64,000 nucleotides of DNA from Silvimonas soli (lineage in GTDB: Bacteria; Pseudomonadota; Gammaproteobacteria; Burkholderiales; Chitinibacteraceae): assembly GCF_030035605.1 (NCBI RefSeq), contig NZ_CP106736.1, positions 682,001-746,000 of the forward strand. The letters run 5' to 3'. Positions 17,870-26,817 of the stretch are shown here, one piece after another. How positions within the stretch are numbered: position 1 is the stretch's first letter; each line of letters opens with the position of its first letter. A program made the translations under genes and the position numbers. The notes under the pieces were generated by a model, which did no database searches, had not been told where the DNA came from, and saw nothing but the letters and a program-made list of their open reading frames with translations.

Positions 17870-17982
17870 GTAGCCGGATGAAGCAACGCGGGAATCCGGG
17901 GCCACAATATTGGAAAACTCAAACCAGTTGCCCGTTGCAGCATGGCAACCCCGGATTCTCACTACGTTTCATCCGGGCTACG
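17870..17982. repeat. REP-like palindromic element, copy 1 (GTAGCCGGATGAA ends)
   Basis: The element begins GTAGCCGGATGAAGC and ends with the inverse TTTCATCCGGGCTACG. It also has internal GAATCCGGGG and CCCCGGATTC arms facing each other. Related elements occur at 30481-30655 and 47796-47846. It fills the tauC-tauD gap and may stabilise or terminate mRNA. Confidence 0.7.
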
Positions 17983-18012
17983 TCTGCGCTGCATCACCAC
18001 TTCGCCCAAGAA

Positions 18013-18873
18013 TCAACCTCTGGCGATCGTCCAGGGCGTGACCTTGCGCTGTATCCACCTCAACCCCAGTTCCAGCGCAAACGCGACGACGGCAATGACG
18101 GCAATGCCCAGTACTACGACATCTGTCACCAGAAACTGTGCTGCCGATTGCACCATAAAGCCCAATCCCCGCGTTGCGGCAACCAGTTCGGCGGCAACCA
18201 GCGTTGACCAACCCGTGCCCAGACCAATACGCACACCGGTGAGGATGTCTGGCAACGCACCGGGCAAAATCACGTAGCGGATCAATTGCCAACGCGAGGC
18301 GCCCAGTGACTGCGCAGCGCGAATGCGCGTCTGGTCAGCCGAACGCACGCCAGCAGCGGTGGAGATGGCAATGGGCGCAAAAATGGCCAGGTAAATCAGC
18401 AGGACTTTCGAAAGTTCGCCGATCCCGAACCAGATCACGATCAGCGGCAAGTAGGCCAGCGGCGGGATGGGCCGGTAGAACTCAATCAACGGGTCCAGCA
18501 CAGCGCGTATGCGCGGTGACAGGCCAATGGCAATGCCCACCGGTACCGCAAATAACACCGCAGCGACCAACGCCAGCAACACGCGCGTCAGGCTGGCAAC
18601 CAGATGCTGCCACAAGGTGGCATCGACAAAGCCGCTGGTCGACACCGTCCAGAACTTCCTGGCAACGGCTTGAGGTGATGGCAAGAACAGCGGCTGGATC
18701 AATCCCGCCGTGGTGATCGCCCACCACAGCAAAACCAGGACGCCAATGGTCAGCAGGCTAACCCGCAAACCGTGATTGCTGCGGGCTGGATCCGGCGTAA
18801 GCTGTTCGCGTTCGGCCTCAATACTGGCCGCCTCCAGCAAGGGTAATTCGGTGCTGACAAGTGTCTGTTCCAT
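18013..18873 (-). CDS. tauC: Taurine ABC transporter permease
   Basis: Inner-membrane permease of the taurine importer, 286 residues from the ATG. It shows about six hydrophobic helices and the EAA-loop SLGASRWQLIRYVILPGALPDILTG, typical of the nitrate/sulfonate/taurine (TauT) permease group. The ATG at 18873 overlaps the tauB stop (TAATG) and has AAGGAG eight bases upstream, so it is preferred over a GTG three codons earlier. It forms the tauA-tauB-tauC-tauD operon. Confidence 0.93.
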   Translation of the reverse strand: MEQTLVSTELPLLEAASIEAEREQLTPDPARSNHGLRVSLLTIGVLVLLWWAITTAGLIQPLFLPSPQAVARKFWTVSTSGFVDATLWQHLVASLTRVLLALVAAVLFAVPVGIAIGLSPRIRAVLDPLIEFYRPIPPLAYLPLIVIWFGIGELSKVLLIYLAIFAPIAISTAAGVRSADQTRIRAAQSLGASRWQLIRYVILPGALPDILTGVRIGLGTGWSTLVAAELVAATRGLGFMVQSAAQFLVTDVVVLGIAVIAVVAFALELGLRWIQRKVTPWTIARG

Positions 18874-19682
18874 TACGCCCACTCCTTGCCACGCTGGGCA
18901 AAAACCTTGCTCAATACATGTTCGCGCGTGGCAATAAACGCCGGATCAGATTTGATACTGCGTGCTGACTCGCCAGCAATGTAGCGGCGACTGAAGTCCA
19001 GTGGCAGCCGCTCGACAATCCGACCCGGGCGCGGGGACATCAACACCAGTTCTGAAGCCAGGAAAACAGCTTCTTCGATATCGTGAGTGATGAGCAGAAT
19101 GCGCTTGCCGGTCTGGTGCCATAACGACAGGACCAGCTCTTGCATCTGTTCCCTGGTAAAGGCATCCAGCGCGGCAAAAGGCTCGTCCATCAACAGGACT
19201 TCTGGCCCTGCCGCCAAGGCCCGCGCCAGGCCGACCCGCTGGCGCATGCCGCCAGACAATTGCCAGATGTGGTGCTGTTCAAATCCGGCCAGATCAACTT
19301 GCCGCAAAACCTCGGTGGCTCGCGCATTGCGTTCAGCGGTCGCTACGCCTTGCAGTTTCAAGCCAAAGGCGACGTTTTCCAGCACATTCAGCCATGGCAA
19401 TAAAGCGTTGTCCTGAAACACGACGCCGCGCGCTGCAGCTGGCCCCTGTACTTGCTGCCCGGCAAATTCCACCCGGCCCGCCGATGGCTTGAGGAAGCCG
19501 GCGATCAGGTTCAACAGTGTGGTTTTACCGCAGCCGGATGGCCCAAGTGCGACGACCAGTTCGCCCGCATTGATGCGGAGCGACACATCCTGCAATGCGG
19601 CCTCGTTACGCGCATGGCCCGGAAAATGCACGCTGACCCGATCCACTATCAGGCTGTCACTATTTGCTGAAGCTGTCGTCAT
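18873..19682 (-). CDS. tauB: Taurine ABC transporter ATP-binding protein
   Basis: Cytoplasmic ATPase of the taurine importer, 269 residues from the ATG at 19682. Walker A is GPSGCGKTT, the Q-loop is VFQDNALLPWLNV, the signature is LSGGMRQRVGLARAL, Walker B is VLLMDEPFAALD and the H-loop is LITHDIEEAV. The start is chosen at MTTASANSD, because the upstream in-frame stretch contains no conserved sequence. Its stop overlaps the tauC start. The TauB assignment rests mainly on the tauA/tauC/tauD context, since SsuB is very similar. Confidence 0.93.
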   Translation of the reverse strand: MTTASANSDSLIVDRVSVHFPGHARNEAALQDVSLRINAGELVVALGPSGCGKTTLLNLIAGFLKPSAGRVEFAGQQVQGPAAARGVVFQDNALLPWLNVLENVAFGLKLQGVATAERNARATEVLRQVDLAGFEQHHIWQLSGGMRQRVGLARALAAGPEVLLMDEPFAALDAFTREQMQELVLSLWHQTGKRILLITHDIEEAVFLASELVLMSPRPGRIVERLPLDFSRRYIAGESARSIKSDPAFIATREHVLSKVFAQRGKEWA

Positions 19683-19781
19683 TGCGGTATTCCTGAAATC
19701 CGGAGCGGCGGCCCCGACTTGCGACCGCCCGCTTCTGTTGCATACCCGCACCTGCGGGCGCATCAAAGACTCATGTTGCGC

Positions 19782-20771
19782 TCACTTGGCGGCGGTCTGC
19801 GCGTACTTGCCATCAACATACGGTGCGTAGCTTGGCTGCACGCTGTCGACCTTGCCTTGTTCCTTGAGGAAGGAGGAAGTCTGAGCGATGGCTTGGGCAA
19901 TTTGCGGGCCTAGCAACTTCGCTTGTTCGGATGCATCCGGGTAGCCGTTGCCTTCCAGCAGACCGGAGATTTCTTCCGGCTTGGCACCGGTCAGGCGCGA
20001 TACTTTGTCCACATTGGCAGTGTTGGCCAGCCAGGCTTTGGGGTTGGCGTTGTAATCGGCATAAGCCTTGAGTGTGACCTTGGCGAAGTTGGCGACAAAC
20101 TCAGGATGCTTCTCGGCGAAATCCTTGCGCACGATCCAGGCATCAAAGGTTGGCGCGCCCCATTTGCCTACTTCGGTCGAAGTCACCAGCAGCTTGCCAC
20201 TTTCTTTGGCCTTGCCCAGCGCCGGGTCCCACACGTAGGCGGCATCGATATCGCCCCGTTGCCATGCGGCAGTGATTTCGGATGGACGCAGATTCAGGAT
20301 TTGCACTTTGGTCGGGTCAATCTGCCAGTGCTTGAGTGCTGCGAGCAGGCTGTAGTGCGTCGTGGAGACAAACGGCACGGCGACTTTCTTGCCGATCAGA
20401 TCTTGCGGCTTGTTGATGGTGGCGCCGTTACGCACTACCAGTGCTTCAGCCGAGCCAATCTGCACGGCAATCAGGAAGGTCTGGATTGGTAAACCTCGAC
20501 TGGCCGCAGCAGCCAGCGGGCTGGAGCCGACATAACCCACTTGCACATCGCCTGAAGCCACCGCCGCAATAACCTCGGCGCCGCTTTCAAACTTGCGCCA
20601 GTTGATTTTGCTGTTGGTGGCTTTTTCATACAGGCCATCGGCTTGCGCGACCTTGGCCGGTTCTACTGTGGTCTGGTAGGCCACCGTGACGTCTTCAGCG
20701 TGAGCTGCCGTAGCCAGTCCGGCCAGTGCAATGATCGGTACCAGCCATTTCCAGGAGTGCAGTTTGGTCAT
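19782..20771 (-). CDS. tauA: Taurine-binding periplasmic protein
   Basis: Periplasmic solute-binding protein of the taurine ABC system, 329 residues. It has a Sec signal peptide (MTKLHSWKWLVPIIALAGLATAAHA) and begins mature sequence EDVTVAYQTTVEPAK, followed by ESGAEVIAAVASGDVQVGYVGSSPLAAAASRG, the TauA ligand-pocket region. The ATG at 20771 gives the signal peptide directly; an upstream extension does not. It is the first gene of the tau operon. The region upstream is very AT-rich, as CysB/Cbl-controlled promoters usually are, but no site can be assigned. Confidence 0.94.
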   Translation of the reverse strand: MTKLHSWKWLVPIIALAGLATAAHAEDVTVAYQTTVEPAKVAQADGLYEKATNSKINWRKFESGAEVIAAVASGDVQVGYVGSSPLAAAASRGLPIQTFLIAVQIGSAEALVVRNGATINKPQDLIGKKVAVPFVSTTHYSLLAALKHWQIDPTKVQILNLRPSEITAAWQRGDIDAAYVWDPALGKAKESGKLLVTSTEVGKWGAPTFDAWIVRKDFAEKHPEFVANFAKVTLKAYADYNANPKAWLANTANVDKVSRLTGAKPEEISGLLEGNGYPDASEQAKLLGPQIAQAIAQTSSFLKEQGKVDSVQPSYAPYVDGKYAQTAAK

Positions 20772-20779
20772 CTCGAATC

Positions 20780-20885
20780 CCTTTGTTTTAGCGTTGCTTT
20801 GGTGTGATGCGACCAATCTAACAAAGCGACTTATTAACAAGAAGGAATATTAAATGATGTTTATATATTTTTATTGAATAAAAAA
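20780..20885 (-). promoter_or_regulatory. AT-rich upstream region of tauABCD
   Basis: The block contains a weak promoter on the minus strand (TTCTTG, 17 bases, TAGATT) and a long A/T tract behind it. In enterobacteria such tracts bind the sulfur-starvation regulators CysB and Cbl. That link is inferred from gene function, not from a recognised site. Confidence 0.35.
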
Positions 20886-20917
20886 ACTGGCCGTTATATC
20901 ACCGTGCGGACCAGAAA

Positions 20918-20945
20918 TAACAAAGGCTCCAATGAGGAGCCTTTG
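20918..20945 (-). terminator. Hairpin after the citrate-type MFS gene
   Basis: CAAAGGCTCC and GGAGCCTTTG are perfect arms around a five-base loop, placed 26 bases after the MFS stop codon. The T-tract is short (TTATTT), so it may be only moderately efficient. Confidence 0.7.
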
Positions 20946-20971
20946 TGGTCAACCTTGCTGAAACGGTGAGA

Positions 20972-22282
20972 TCAGGCGCGGGCCAGTTTGGGCGCTACGG
21001 CCGGGGACTGGTCAAAGCGCCCCATGCGGCTAAGAATCAACGTGGCGATCAAGCCGCTGGCAGCGGCAAACGTCAGCCACAAACCAGGCATGGCCTTGTT
21101 GCCGGTGGCGTGAATCAAGCCGGTCGCAATCGCCGGGGTGAAACCACCGAAGATGGCCGTCGCCAGGCTATACGCCATGGAGAAACCGGTGGTGCGCACA
21201 TGCGGCGGCATCATTTCAATCAGCGTCACCACCATGGCACCGTTATAGCTGGCGTAAATGAAGGACAGCCAGAGTTCTACCGCCAGCAAATGGCCGAAGG
21301 ACGGCGACTGCACCAGCCACGCCAATGCCGGGTACGCGGTCAGCAGGCTGAGTACGGTAAAGGTAATCAACAATGGTTTGCGGCCAATACGGTCAGACAA
21401 GGCGCCCATGACTGGCAGCCAGAACAGGTTGGAAATCCCCACGCACACCGTAACAACCAGCGTCTCGATATCCCCCAGTTTGAGTTCGGTTTTGCCAAAC
21501 GTCGGGGTATAGGCCGTGATCATGTAGAACGACACCGTAGTCATCACCACCAGCAAGGTGCCCAGAATGACGATGCCCCAGTTCTGGATAATGGAACTGT
21601 AGATTTCCTGGGGCGTCGGGCGGTGTTTGCGTTGCTGGAACTCTTCGGTTTCCTGTAGCGAACGACGGATGATGAACAGGAACGGCACAATCAGACAGCC
21701 AATCACAAACGGCACGCGCCAGCCCCAGGCATCCATCTGGCCATGGGACAGGTTTGAGGCCAGCAATACCCCCAGCACCGCCGCAAATACCACTGCCACT
21801 TGCTGGCTGGCCGACTGCCAGCTCACGTAAAAGCCCTTGTTACCCGGGCTGGCAATTTCAGCCAGATAAACCGAGACGCCACCCAGTTCCACCCCGGCAG
21901 AAAAACCCTGCAGCAAACGCCCCGCCACCACCAGCAAGGGCGCAGCAATGCCAATGGAGGCATAGCCCGGCACGCAGGCGATCAGCAAGGTGCCACAGGC
22001 CATCAGACCCAGAGTAAGAATCAGCCCGGCGCGGCGGCCGTGGCGGTCAATATAGGAGCCCAGCACGATCGCACCCAGCGGGCGCATCAGGAAACCGGCG
22101 CCAAACGTCACCAGTGCCAGCATGAGCGAGAGAAATTCGTTACCGCTCGGGAAGAACGTTTTGGCAATGGCTGCGGCGTAATAGCCATACACCATGAAGT
22201 CATACATTTCGAGGAAGTTACCGCTAACCACCCGGAATACCGCACCTGCCGGTGTCTGCGTCGAAGAAGAAGCTGAAGCCAT
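20972..22282 (-). CDS. MFS proton symporter of the citrate/tricarballylate type
   Basis: Twelve-helix major facilitator of 436 residues. The start region SGNFLEMYDFMVYGYYAAAIAKTFFPS and GFLMRPLGAIVLGSYIDRHGRR are characteristic of the citrate-proton symporter/TcuC branch of the metabolite:H+ symporter family. GRLLQGFSAGVELGG and the second loop DRIGRKPLL are also present. It probably imports a di- or tricarboxylate; the exact ligand is not readable. There is no tcuAB or citrate lyase gene nearby. It is divergent from ohr. Confidence 0.85.
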   Translation of the reverse strand: MASASSSTQTPAGAVFRVVSGNFLEMYDFMVYGYYAAAIAKTFFPSGNEFLSLMLALVTFGAGFLMRPLGAIVLGSYIDRHGRRAGLILTLGLMACGTLLIACVPGYASIGIAAPLLVVAGRLLQGFSAGVELGGVSVYLAEIASPGNKGFYVSWQSASQQVAVVFAAVLGVLLASNLSHGQMDAWGWRVPFVIGCLIVPFLFIIRRSLQETEEFQQRKHRPTPQEIYSSIIQNWGIVILGTLLVVMTTVSFYMITAYTPTFGKTELKLGDIETLVVTVCVGISNLFWLPVMGALSDRIGRKPLLITFTVLSLLTAYPALAWLVQSPSFGHLLAVELWLSFIYASYNGAMVVTLIEMMPPHVRTTGFSMAYSLATAIFGGFTPAIATGLIHATGNKAMPGLWLTFAAASGLIATLILSRMGRFDQSPAVAPKLARA

Positions 22283-22485
22283 TGCCGCTTGCCTTGTACA
22301 TGGATTGACATGATCGATTATCCAGAGCTTGTAGTCGCCCCGCCGTAACTACTTTCCGCAATCCGGAATCTCCAAACGCCGGTCAACCGTTCCATTATTT
22401 ATTGTTTTAAATCAATTTTTACCAGATATGCCGAATGGGTTGGGCTGGGCCGTATGACCGTTCATCCATATTTTTATTTTATGCG

Positions 22486-22514
22486 TTGCACATTTATATT
22501 GTGCGCAATAGTAT
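22486..22514 (+). promoter_or_regulatory. ohr promoter with an overlapping inverted repeat (candidate OhrR operator)
   Basis: TTGCAC at 22486-22491 and TAGTAT at 22509-22514 are 17 bases apart, an ordinary sigma-70 promoter. GCACA at 22488-22492 and TGTGC at 22500-22504 form an inverted repeat around TTTATAT inside the spacer. This position suits repression by OhrR, whose gene is downstream. Confidence 0.65.
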
Positions 22515-22582
22515 TGTTTCACAAACAAAGACCAGACAACATCTAATCTCTCTTGCAAAGTCTTTTACAAAGGAAAACTGCC

Positions 22583-23005
22583 ATGACCATTCTTTATCGC
22601 ACCAAAGCGACTACCCACGGCGGCCGTAATGGCCGGGTTGAATCTGCCGACGGCCTGTTCTCGGCGGAGCTGGCCATGCCCAAAGAACTGGGCGGCGGTA
22701 ACAAAGTGGGCACCAATCCAGAGCAACTGTTTGCCGCTGGCTACGCCGCATGTTTTGAAAGCGCAATCCAGTTTGTGGCCGGCCAAGGCAAAGTGAAAAT
22801 TGGGGCGACTCAGGTTGAAGCAGAAGTCGGCATTGGTCCGCGCGCCGAAGGCGGCTTCAAGCTGGAAGTCTCGCTCAAGGCTACGGTAGGTGGCGTGGAT
22901 CAAGCGACTGCCGAAAAACTCGTCGCGACCGCGCATGAAGTTTGCCCGTACTCCAACGCCACCCGCGGCAATATCGTGGTGAACGTGCAGGCTTTCGCTG
23001 GTTAA
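22583..23005 (+). CDS. ohr: Organic hydroperoxide resistance protein Ohr
   Basis: Thiol peroxidase that reduces organic hydroperoxides, using lipoylated proteins as reductant in characterised members. The 140 residues have the two redox cysteines Cys57 (YAACFESA) and Cys121 (EVCPYSNATRGN), plus the conserved Arg near the N-terminus. AAAGGA precedes the ATG at 22583. An upstream in-frame stretch is not conserved. The MarR-type regulator gene follows on the same strand, the usual ohr-ohrR pairing. Confidence 0.96.
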   Translation: MTILYRTKATTHGGRNGRVESADGLFSAELAMPKELGGGNKVGTNPEQLFAAGYAACFESAIQFVAGQGKVKIGATQVEAEVGIGPRAEGGFKLEVSLKATVGGVDQATAEKLVATAHEVCPYSNATRGNIVVNVQAFAG

Positions 23006-23124
23006 GTGAGCCAGCAGGCGGGATCGTGCAACAAGCCTGCGATAGCATGGGCAGCCGCTCATGCTATCGTATTGGCGTCTGTGCCCCGCTGCGGGCTGAT
23101 CCCAACTCCACTTGATACGCACTG

Positions 23125-23580
23125 ATGACCACTCCCAATCTGCTCACCCTGGACCAGCAACTGTGCTTTCCGCTCTACGCAGCCAGCAACTTGATGACGC
23201 GCCTGTACCGGCCGTTGCTGGAAGAACTGGAGCTGACCTATCCGCAATATCTGGTGATGATGGCGCTGTGGGAAACCGCACCGCGCAGCGTGGGAGAGCT
23301 GGGCAAACAGTTGTATCTGGACACCGGCACCCTCACCCCGCTGCTCAAGCGGTTACAGACACACGGCCTGGTGACCCGCCAGCGTGATGCGGCAGATGAA
23401 CGTCGCGTGATAGTCGATCTAACCGAAGCCGGTCGCGCCCTGCGCACCAAAGCCGAAGCCGTGCCACCGGCGTTGTTGTGCGCGTTGCCGATGTCACTGG
23501 AAGAACTGGCAGATATTCGTGGGCGCTTGCAGGGATTTTTGGCGCTGTTGAGTGAGGCAGATCCACGGAATAACGGGTGA
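23125..23580 (+). CDS. ohrR: MarR-family peroxide sensor OhrR
   Basis: Transcriptional repressor of ohr that senses organic peroxides through an N-terminal cysteine. In this 151-residue protein that residue is Cys14 in QQLCFPLYAASN, the exact OhrR context. The winged helix includes LGKQLYLDTGTLTPLLKRLQTHGLVTRQRDAADERRV. It lies 119 bases after ohr and may be transcribed with it or alone. The predicted operator is at 22486-22514. Confidence 0.93.
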   Translation: MTTPNLLTLDQQLCFPLYAASNLMTRLYRPLLEELELTYPQYLVMMALWETAPRSVGELGKQLYLDTGTLTPLLKRLQTHGLVTRQRDAADERRVIVDLTEAGRALRTKAEAVPPALLCALPMSLEELADIRGRLQGFLALLSEADPRNNG

Positions 23581-23659
23581 GTGTTTGGCCATGCTGGCGT
23601 GGCCTGGCTAGCGGCATGAGCACCAAGCTGTTTTGCCGGTGGCAAGCAGTACTGTAAAA

Positions 23660-23708
23660 CACGCCGACCGAGAGTCGGACCCTGGGTCTCCGACTCTCGG
23701 TCGGCGTG
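23660..23708. repeat. 20-bp perfect inverted repeat with a 9-base loop
   Basis: Positions 23660-23679 and 23689-23708 are exact reverse complements. The arms include GCCGACCGAGAGTCGG. No T-run follows on either side (GTTTGC on the right, GTAAAA on the left). It lies in the gap where ohrR and an MFS gene converge, so it may act as a bidirectional transcription block or be a remnant of a small mobile element. Confidence 0.75.
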
Positions 23709-23779
23709 GTTTGCGGCATTGTTAGCCGATTGCAGAAACTGCAACTGCAAACCCTTGCTACCGCCGCGTCACAAGCTCT

Positions 23780-25003
23780 CTACCCATATACCGCCAGCGA
23801 AATCACCTTCCTCTTCGGAAAGAAATACCAAACGGCAGTCATAACCTGCAACCCCAGCAAAATCCCCCACGCCACCAAATGAGCCACCGCCGGGTAATGG
23901 CCATCCGTTGCCGGCCACAGGCTTAGCACCGATCCCACGGCCAGTTGGCACAAAAAGATCAACACAAAAATCAGCAACGTCAGACTGGTGTTTACACGGC
24001 CAATCAACTGGATGGGAAAGTGCTCGACCAGCACCGCGTAGCTGAGAATGCCGCAGCCACCAACCAGACCGTAGGCGGCCCAAAGCAGCCATAAAGGGAC
24101 GGCAACCTGCGCCATGATCAGCCCTTGTATCAGCATGAACAACAACATGCCAAAGCCGGAAAACAAACGCACGCTGATACCGTGACGCTCCAATGACCGC
24201 GCCAGGAAACCGAAGCCGACACTACCGGCCATCATGGCTACGCCCAGCACTGAGATCACCGAGCCTACCTGAGCTGGCGCGAGGCCACTGACGTCGCGCA
24301 GGTACGGCGCCATCCATAGCGATTGCATGGCGTAGAACACACCCTGGGTCATTGAAGAAAACGCGGCCACCTTCCAGAAAACCGGGCTTTTGAGCACATG
24401 CCACGATCCGAGCAACTGGCTTTTGAAGTCAGCCTCGTGCGCAACTTCGCGGCTTTTGGGCACGCCAAACCAGATACCCAGCGCCACCAGTGCCGAAAAG
24501 CCGGCCAGACCAAAACAGATGGAACGCCAATCGGTCAGACTTAATAGCCACAGCAGCGGCGAACCCATGGCCACACCACCCAGCCCGCCAATGGCCATGG
24601 TCAGGCCATTCAGTAACGGCAGGCGCTTGAAGTCGAACCATTGCGCTAGCGCTTTGAACGCCGCGCCCAGGCAAGCAGCCAGACCGATCCCGATCAGCAG
24701 ACGGCCCAACATCAAACCGGATTTGCTGGTGGCCATGCCAAAGACCACTGAACCCGTTGCTGCCACCAGGATCAACACGGCGGTGACGCGGCGCGAGCCA
24801 AAGCGGTCTAGCAGAATGCCGACGGGCAATTGCGCACCGGCGAAACCCAGAAAATACAGGCTGGTCAGCAACCCCAGATCTGCAGCAGACATACCCAGTT
24901 CATGCGTCAGATACGGCGCAAAACCGAGGTTTACCCCGCGATAAACGTACGAAACAAAATAGCCTAGGGCAAACAAGAAAAACACACGCAAAGCGGCAGG
25001 CAT
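23780..25003 (-). CDS. MFS transporter of unknown substrate
   Basis: Twelve-helix major facilitator of about 407-414 residues. It has YVYRGVNLGFAPYLTHELGMSAADLGLLTSLYFLGFAGAQLPVGILLDRFGSRR, the N-terminal half signature with the MFS loop (DRFGSRR). The second half shows weaker conservation. Translation may begin at the ATG near 25003, which has GGA upstream, or at one seven codons earlier at 25024. The closest recognisable group is the ACS/NNP-like permeases, but no ligand is suggested. A LysR-domain remnant lies just upstream on the other strand. Confidence 0.85.
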   Translation of the reverse strand: MPAALRVFFLFALGYFVSYVYRGVNLGFAPYLTHELGMSAADLGLLTSLYFLGFAGAQLPVGILLDRFGSRRVTAVLILVAATGSVVFGMATSKSGLMLGRLLIGIGLAACLGAAFKALAQWFDFKRLPLLNGLTMAIGGLGGVAMGSPLLWLLSLTDWRSICFGLAGFSALVALGIWFGVPKSREVAHEADFKSQLLGSWHVLKSPVFWKVAAFSSMTQGVFYAMQSLWMAPYLRDVSGLAPAQVGSVISVLGVAMMAGSVGFGFLARSLERHGISVRLFSGFGMLLFMLIQGLIMAQVAVPLWLLWAAYGLVGGCGILSYAVLVEHFPIQLIGRVNTSLTLLIFVLIFLCQLAVGSVLSLWPATDGHYPAVAHLVAWGILLGLQVMTAVWYFFPKRKVISLAVYG

Positions 25004-25142
25004 GATCAGATTCCGGTAATGCATTCAGGACACGATTGTCCGGGCTTTGAGTCAATCTGGCGAACGAAAGCTTTCGACCACCAATGTGAGTAAAATTTGC
25101 TGACATGACGACCCGAATCTCTGCCCTGGCCGGTATATCGGC

Positions 25143-25442
25143 ATGTGGCATCAGCGTATCCACAAACAGGGTTTTCATAGCCACAAGCTACTGGACGACC
25201 GCGTGGTGGCAGTGGCCAGCCAAGGTTTGCTGGCGCGATACCCAAACTTTGAGTTGGCCGATTTACCCAGATTGCCCATGTTGTGGCTGACTTTGCGCTG
25301 CTGGCATGACTGGCTGGTGGCAGCGGGTTTACCGCCAGATGAACCCGAGCGCGGGCCGGTATTCCTGGCGCGAGAACCATCTGCGGAAATCGGCGATCTG
25401 CCGTTTTTTAACGAATGGCTGCATCAACAGTCTGGCTCGTGA
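25143..25442 (+). pseudogene. Remnant of a LysR-type regulator (effector domain fragment)
   Basis: The reading frame encodes VVAVASQGLLARYPNFELADLPRL and then WHDWLVAAGL. This matches the middle of the GcvA-type LysR effector domain, where members typically have a 'P-V-C-S-P-x-L-L' strand and a 'DW..WL.AAGL' helix. No helix-turn-helix precedes it and no C-terminal domain half follows. It lies between an MFS gene and another LysR gene, so it is probably the relic of a former divergent regulator. A short functional peptide is unlikely. Confidence 0.55.
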
Positions 25443-25480
25443 GCGACATTTGAATTGAACGGACTCGCCCGCAATCCTCA

Positions 25481-26425
25481 TCAATCGTGGTTTGCGGCCA
25501 ACGTAACCCATGGCGCGGTTTTGCTGAGTGGCGAGTCGGTCAGCAAGGCTTCTACAGCATCCAGAAAATGGCGGCTCTTGGCAGGCATCAGGCTGCGCGC
25601 AGGCAGCAATGCGTAGATGCGCAAGGGATGCGGCTCGTAATCTGGCAGCAGCGGCACCAGTCGGCCCGCATCACATTCGTCCTCACAAAAACTGCGAGCC
25701 AGCACGGTGGCGCCTAAACCCGAGACCGCCGCACGCACTCGCAGCCACGCGTTGGCGGTACGCAAACGCGGATGCAACGGTAGCGTAATTTCGTCGGCCT
25801 CAGATTTGCTGGAGAAGGTCCACTCCCCCTCGTAGGGAGCGGCAATCTGCGGCCAGTGGGCCAGGTCCGCCGGTATCTTGGGCTGGCCCAATTGCGCCAC
25901 CAGTTCTGGCGAAGCATACAAACCGCGCGGGGCATCAAACACCCGCCGTGCAACCTGGCGAGAATCGGGCAGCGGCAGCGCTGTCACCACAAATGCAATG
26001 TCGTAACCGTCGGCCAGCGGATCGACAATGCCCGAGACCACGTCCACTTCAATCGATAATTTGGGATGGCGCAGCATCATCTCCGTGATGACGTCACCCA
26101 ATTGCATGCTGCCAAATTCGTAAGTCGCGGCGATGCGCAATACGCCGCCCAGCGAGGCATCACCGGCATCGACATGATCGGCGATATCTTCCAGCCGTTC
26201 GAACAATGGCCCGATTTCCTGCATCAGCCTCTCACCGTCTTCGGTCAGGCGCATGCGGCGGGTACTGCGCTCCAGCAAACGCACGCCCAACCGCTGCTCC
26301 AGCCGGGCAACCGCCATGCTTACCGTCGATTTGGGTACGTCCATGCGTTCGGCGGCACGCGTAAAGCCGCCCAGCCGCGCCACGCTCACAAAACAATGCC
26401 AGTCATTCCAGTCGTTTGTTCTCAT
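25481..26425 (-). CDS. LysR-family transcriptional regulator
   Basis: DNA-binding regulator of 314 residues. The N-terminal winged helix (FVSVARLGGFTRAAERMDVPKSTVSMAVARLEQRLGVRLLERSTR) and the effector domain from about 90 are complete. Many group members regulate the gene divergent to them, but upstream here is a 390-base gap without a clear gene, so the target is unknown. The ATG at 26425 gives the usual ten residues before the first helix. The effector domain is of the type found in aromatic and quinone-response regulators, but this is only a general similarity. Confidence 0.92.
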   Translation of the reverse strand: MRTNDWNDWHCFVSVARLGGFTRAAERMDVPKSTVSMAVARLEQRLGVRLLERSTRRMRLTEDGERLMQEIGPLFERLEDIADHVDAGDASLGGVLRIAATYEFGSMQLGDVITEMMLRHPKLSIEVDVVSGIVDPLADGYDIAFVVTALPLPDSRQVARRVFDAPRGLYASPELVAQLGQPKIPADLAHWPQIAAPYEGEWTFSSKSEADEITLPLHPRLRTANAWLRVRAAVSGLGATVLARSFCEDECDAGRLVPLLPDYEPHPLRIYALLPARSLMPAKSRHFLDAVEALLTDSPLSKTAPWVTLAANHD

Positions 26426-26817
26426 AAATGAACAATAAATCCATCGTTGGCGGTTTATTCGTTGCCGAAATCAACCTGGTATTTACCTGCGCAAACAACA
26501 CGCTCAGCTTGTTTGTATTCGGGGAAAGGGCTGATGCGCCGATTCAAAACGGCGCAGCGCTGCGGGCTGGCTATTATGCGCGGCGTCTAACCGTTGGCGC
26601 CAGGTGGTTGATCTGCCGATCGGCTACATATTGGCCAGTGCAATGCTCGACCAGGTAAAACCCGGTTTTGTTCCACGTTGGCGGGAGTTTCTCTTCCGCG
26701 ATCACTTAGCAGCACTGAAAATGACGTCAACTTGCCGACAATTGCACCAAAAATATGCCAATTACAGAAAATATCCGCATTCGAATCAACCTCATTTTCC
26801 GCTGCTGTATTGCCGAT
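26426..26817. other. Gene-poor interval between two LysR genes
   Basis: I found no convincing gene, terminator or promoter here. A 76-codon frame at 26428-26658 has no ribosome-binding site and no family feature. The right half is AT-richer than its neighbours. It may hold a relic of a lost gene that one of the LysR proteins used to control. Confidence 0.5.

Noticed and set aside
26428..26658. A 76-codon frame between two LysR genes
   Set aside because: No ribosome-binding site, no conserved pattern and no terminator.
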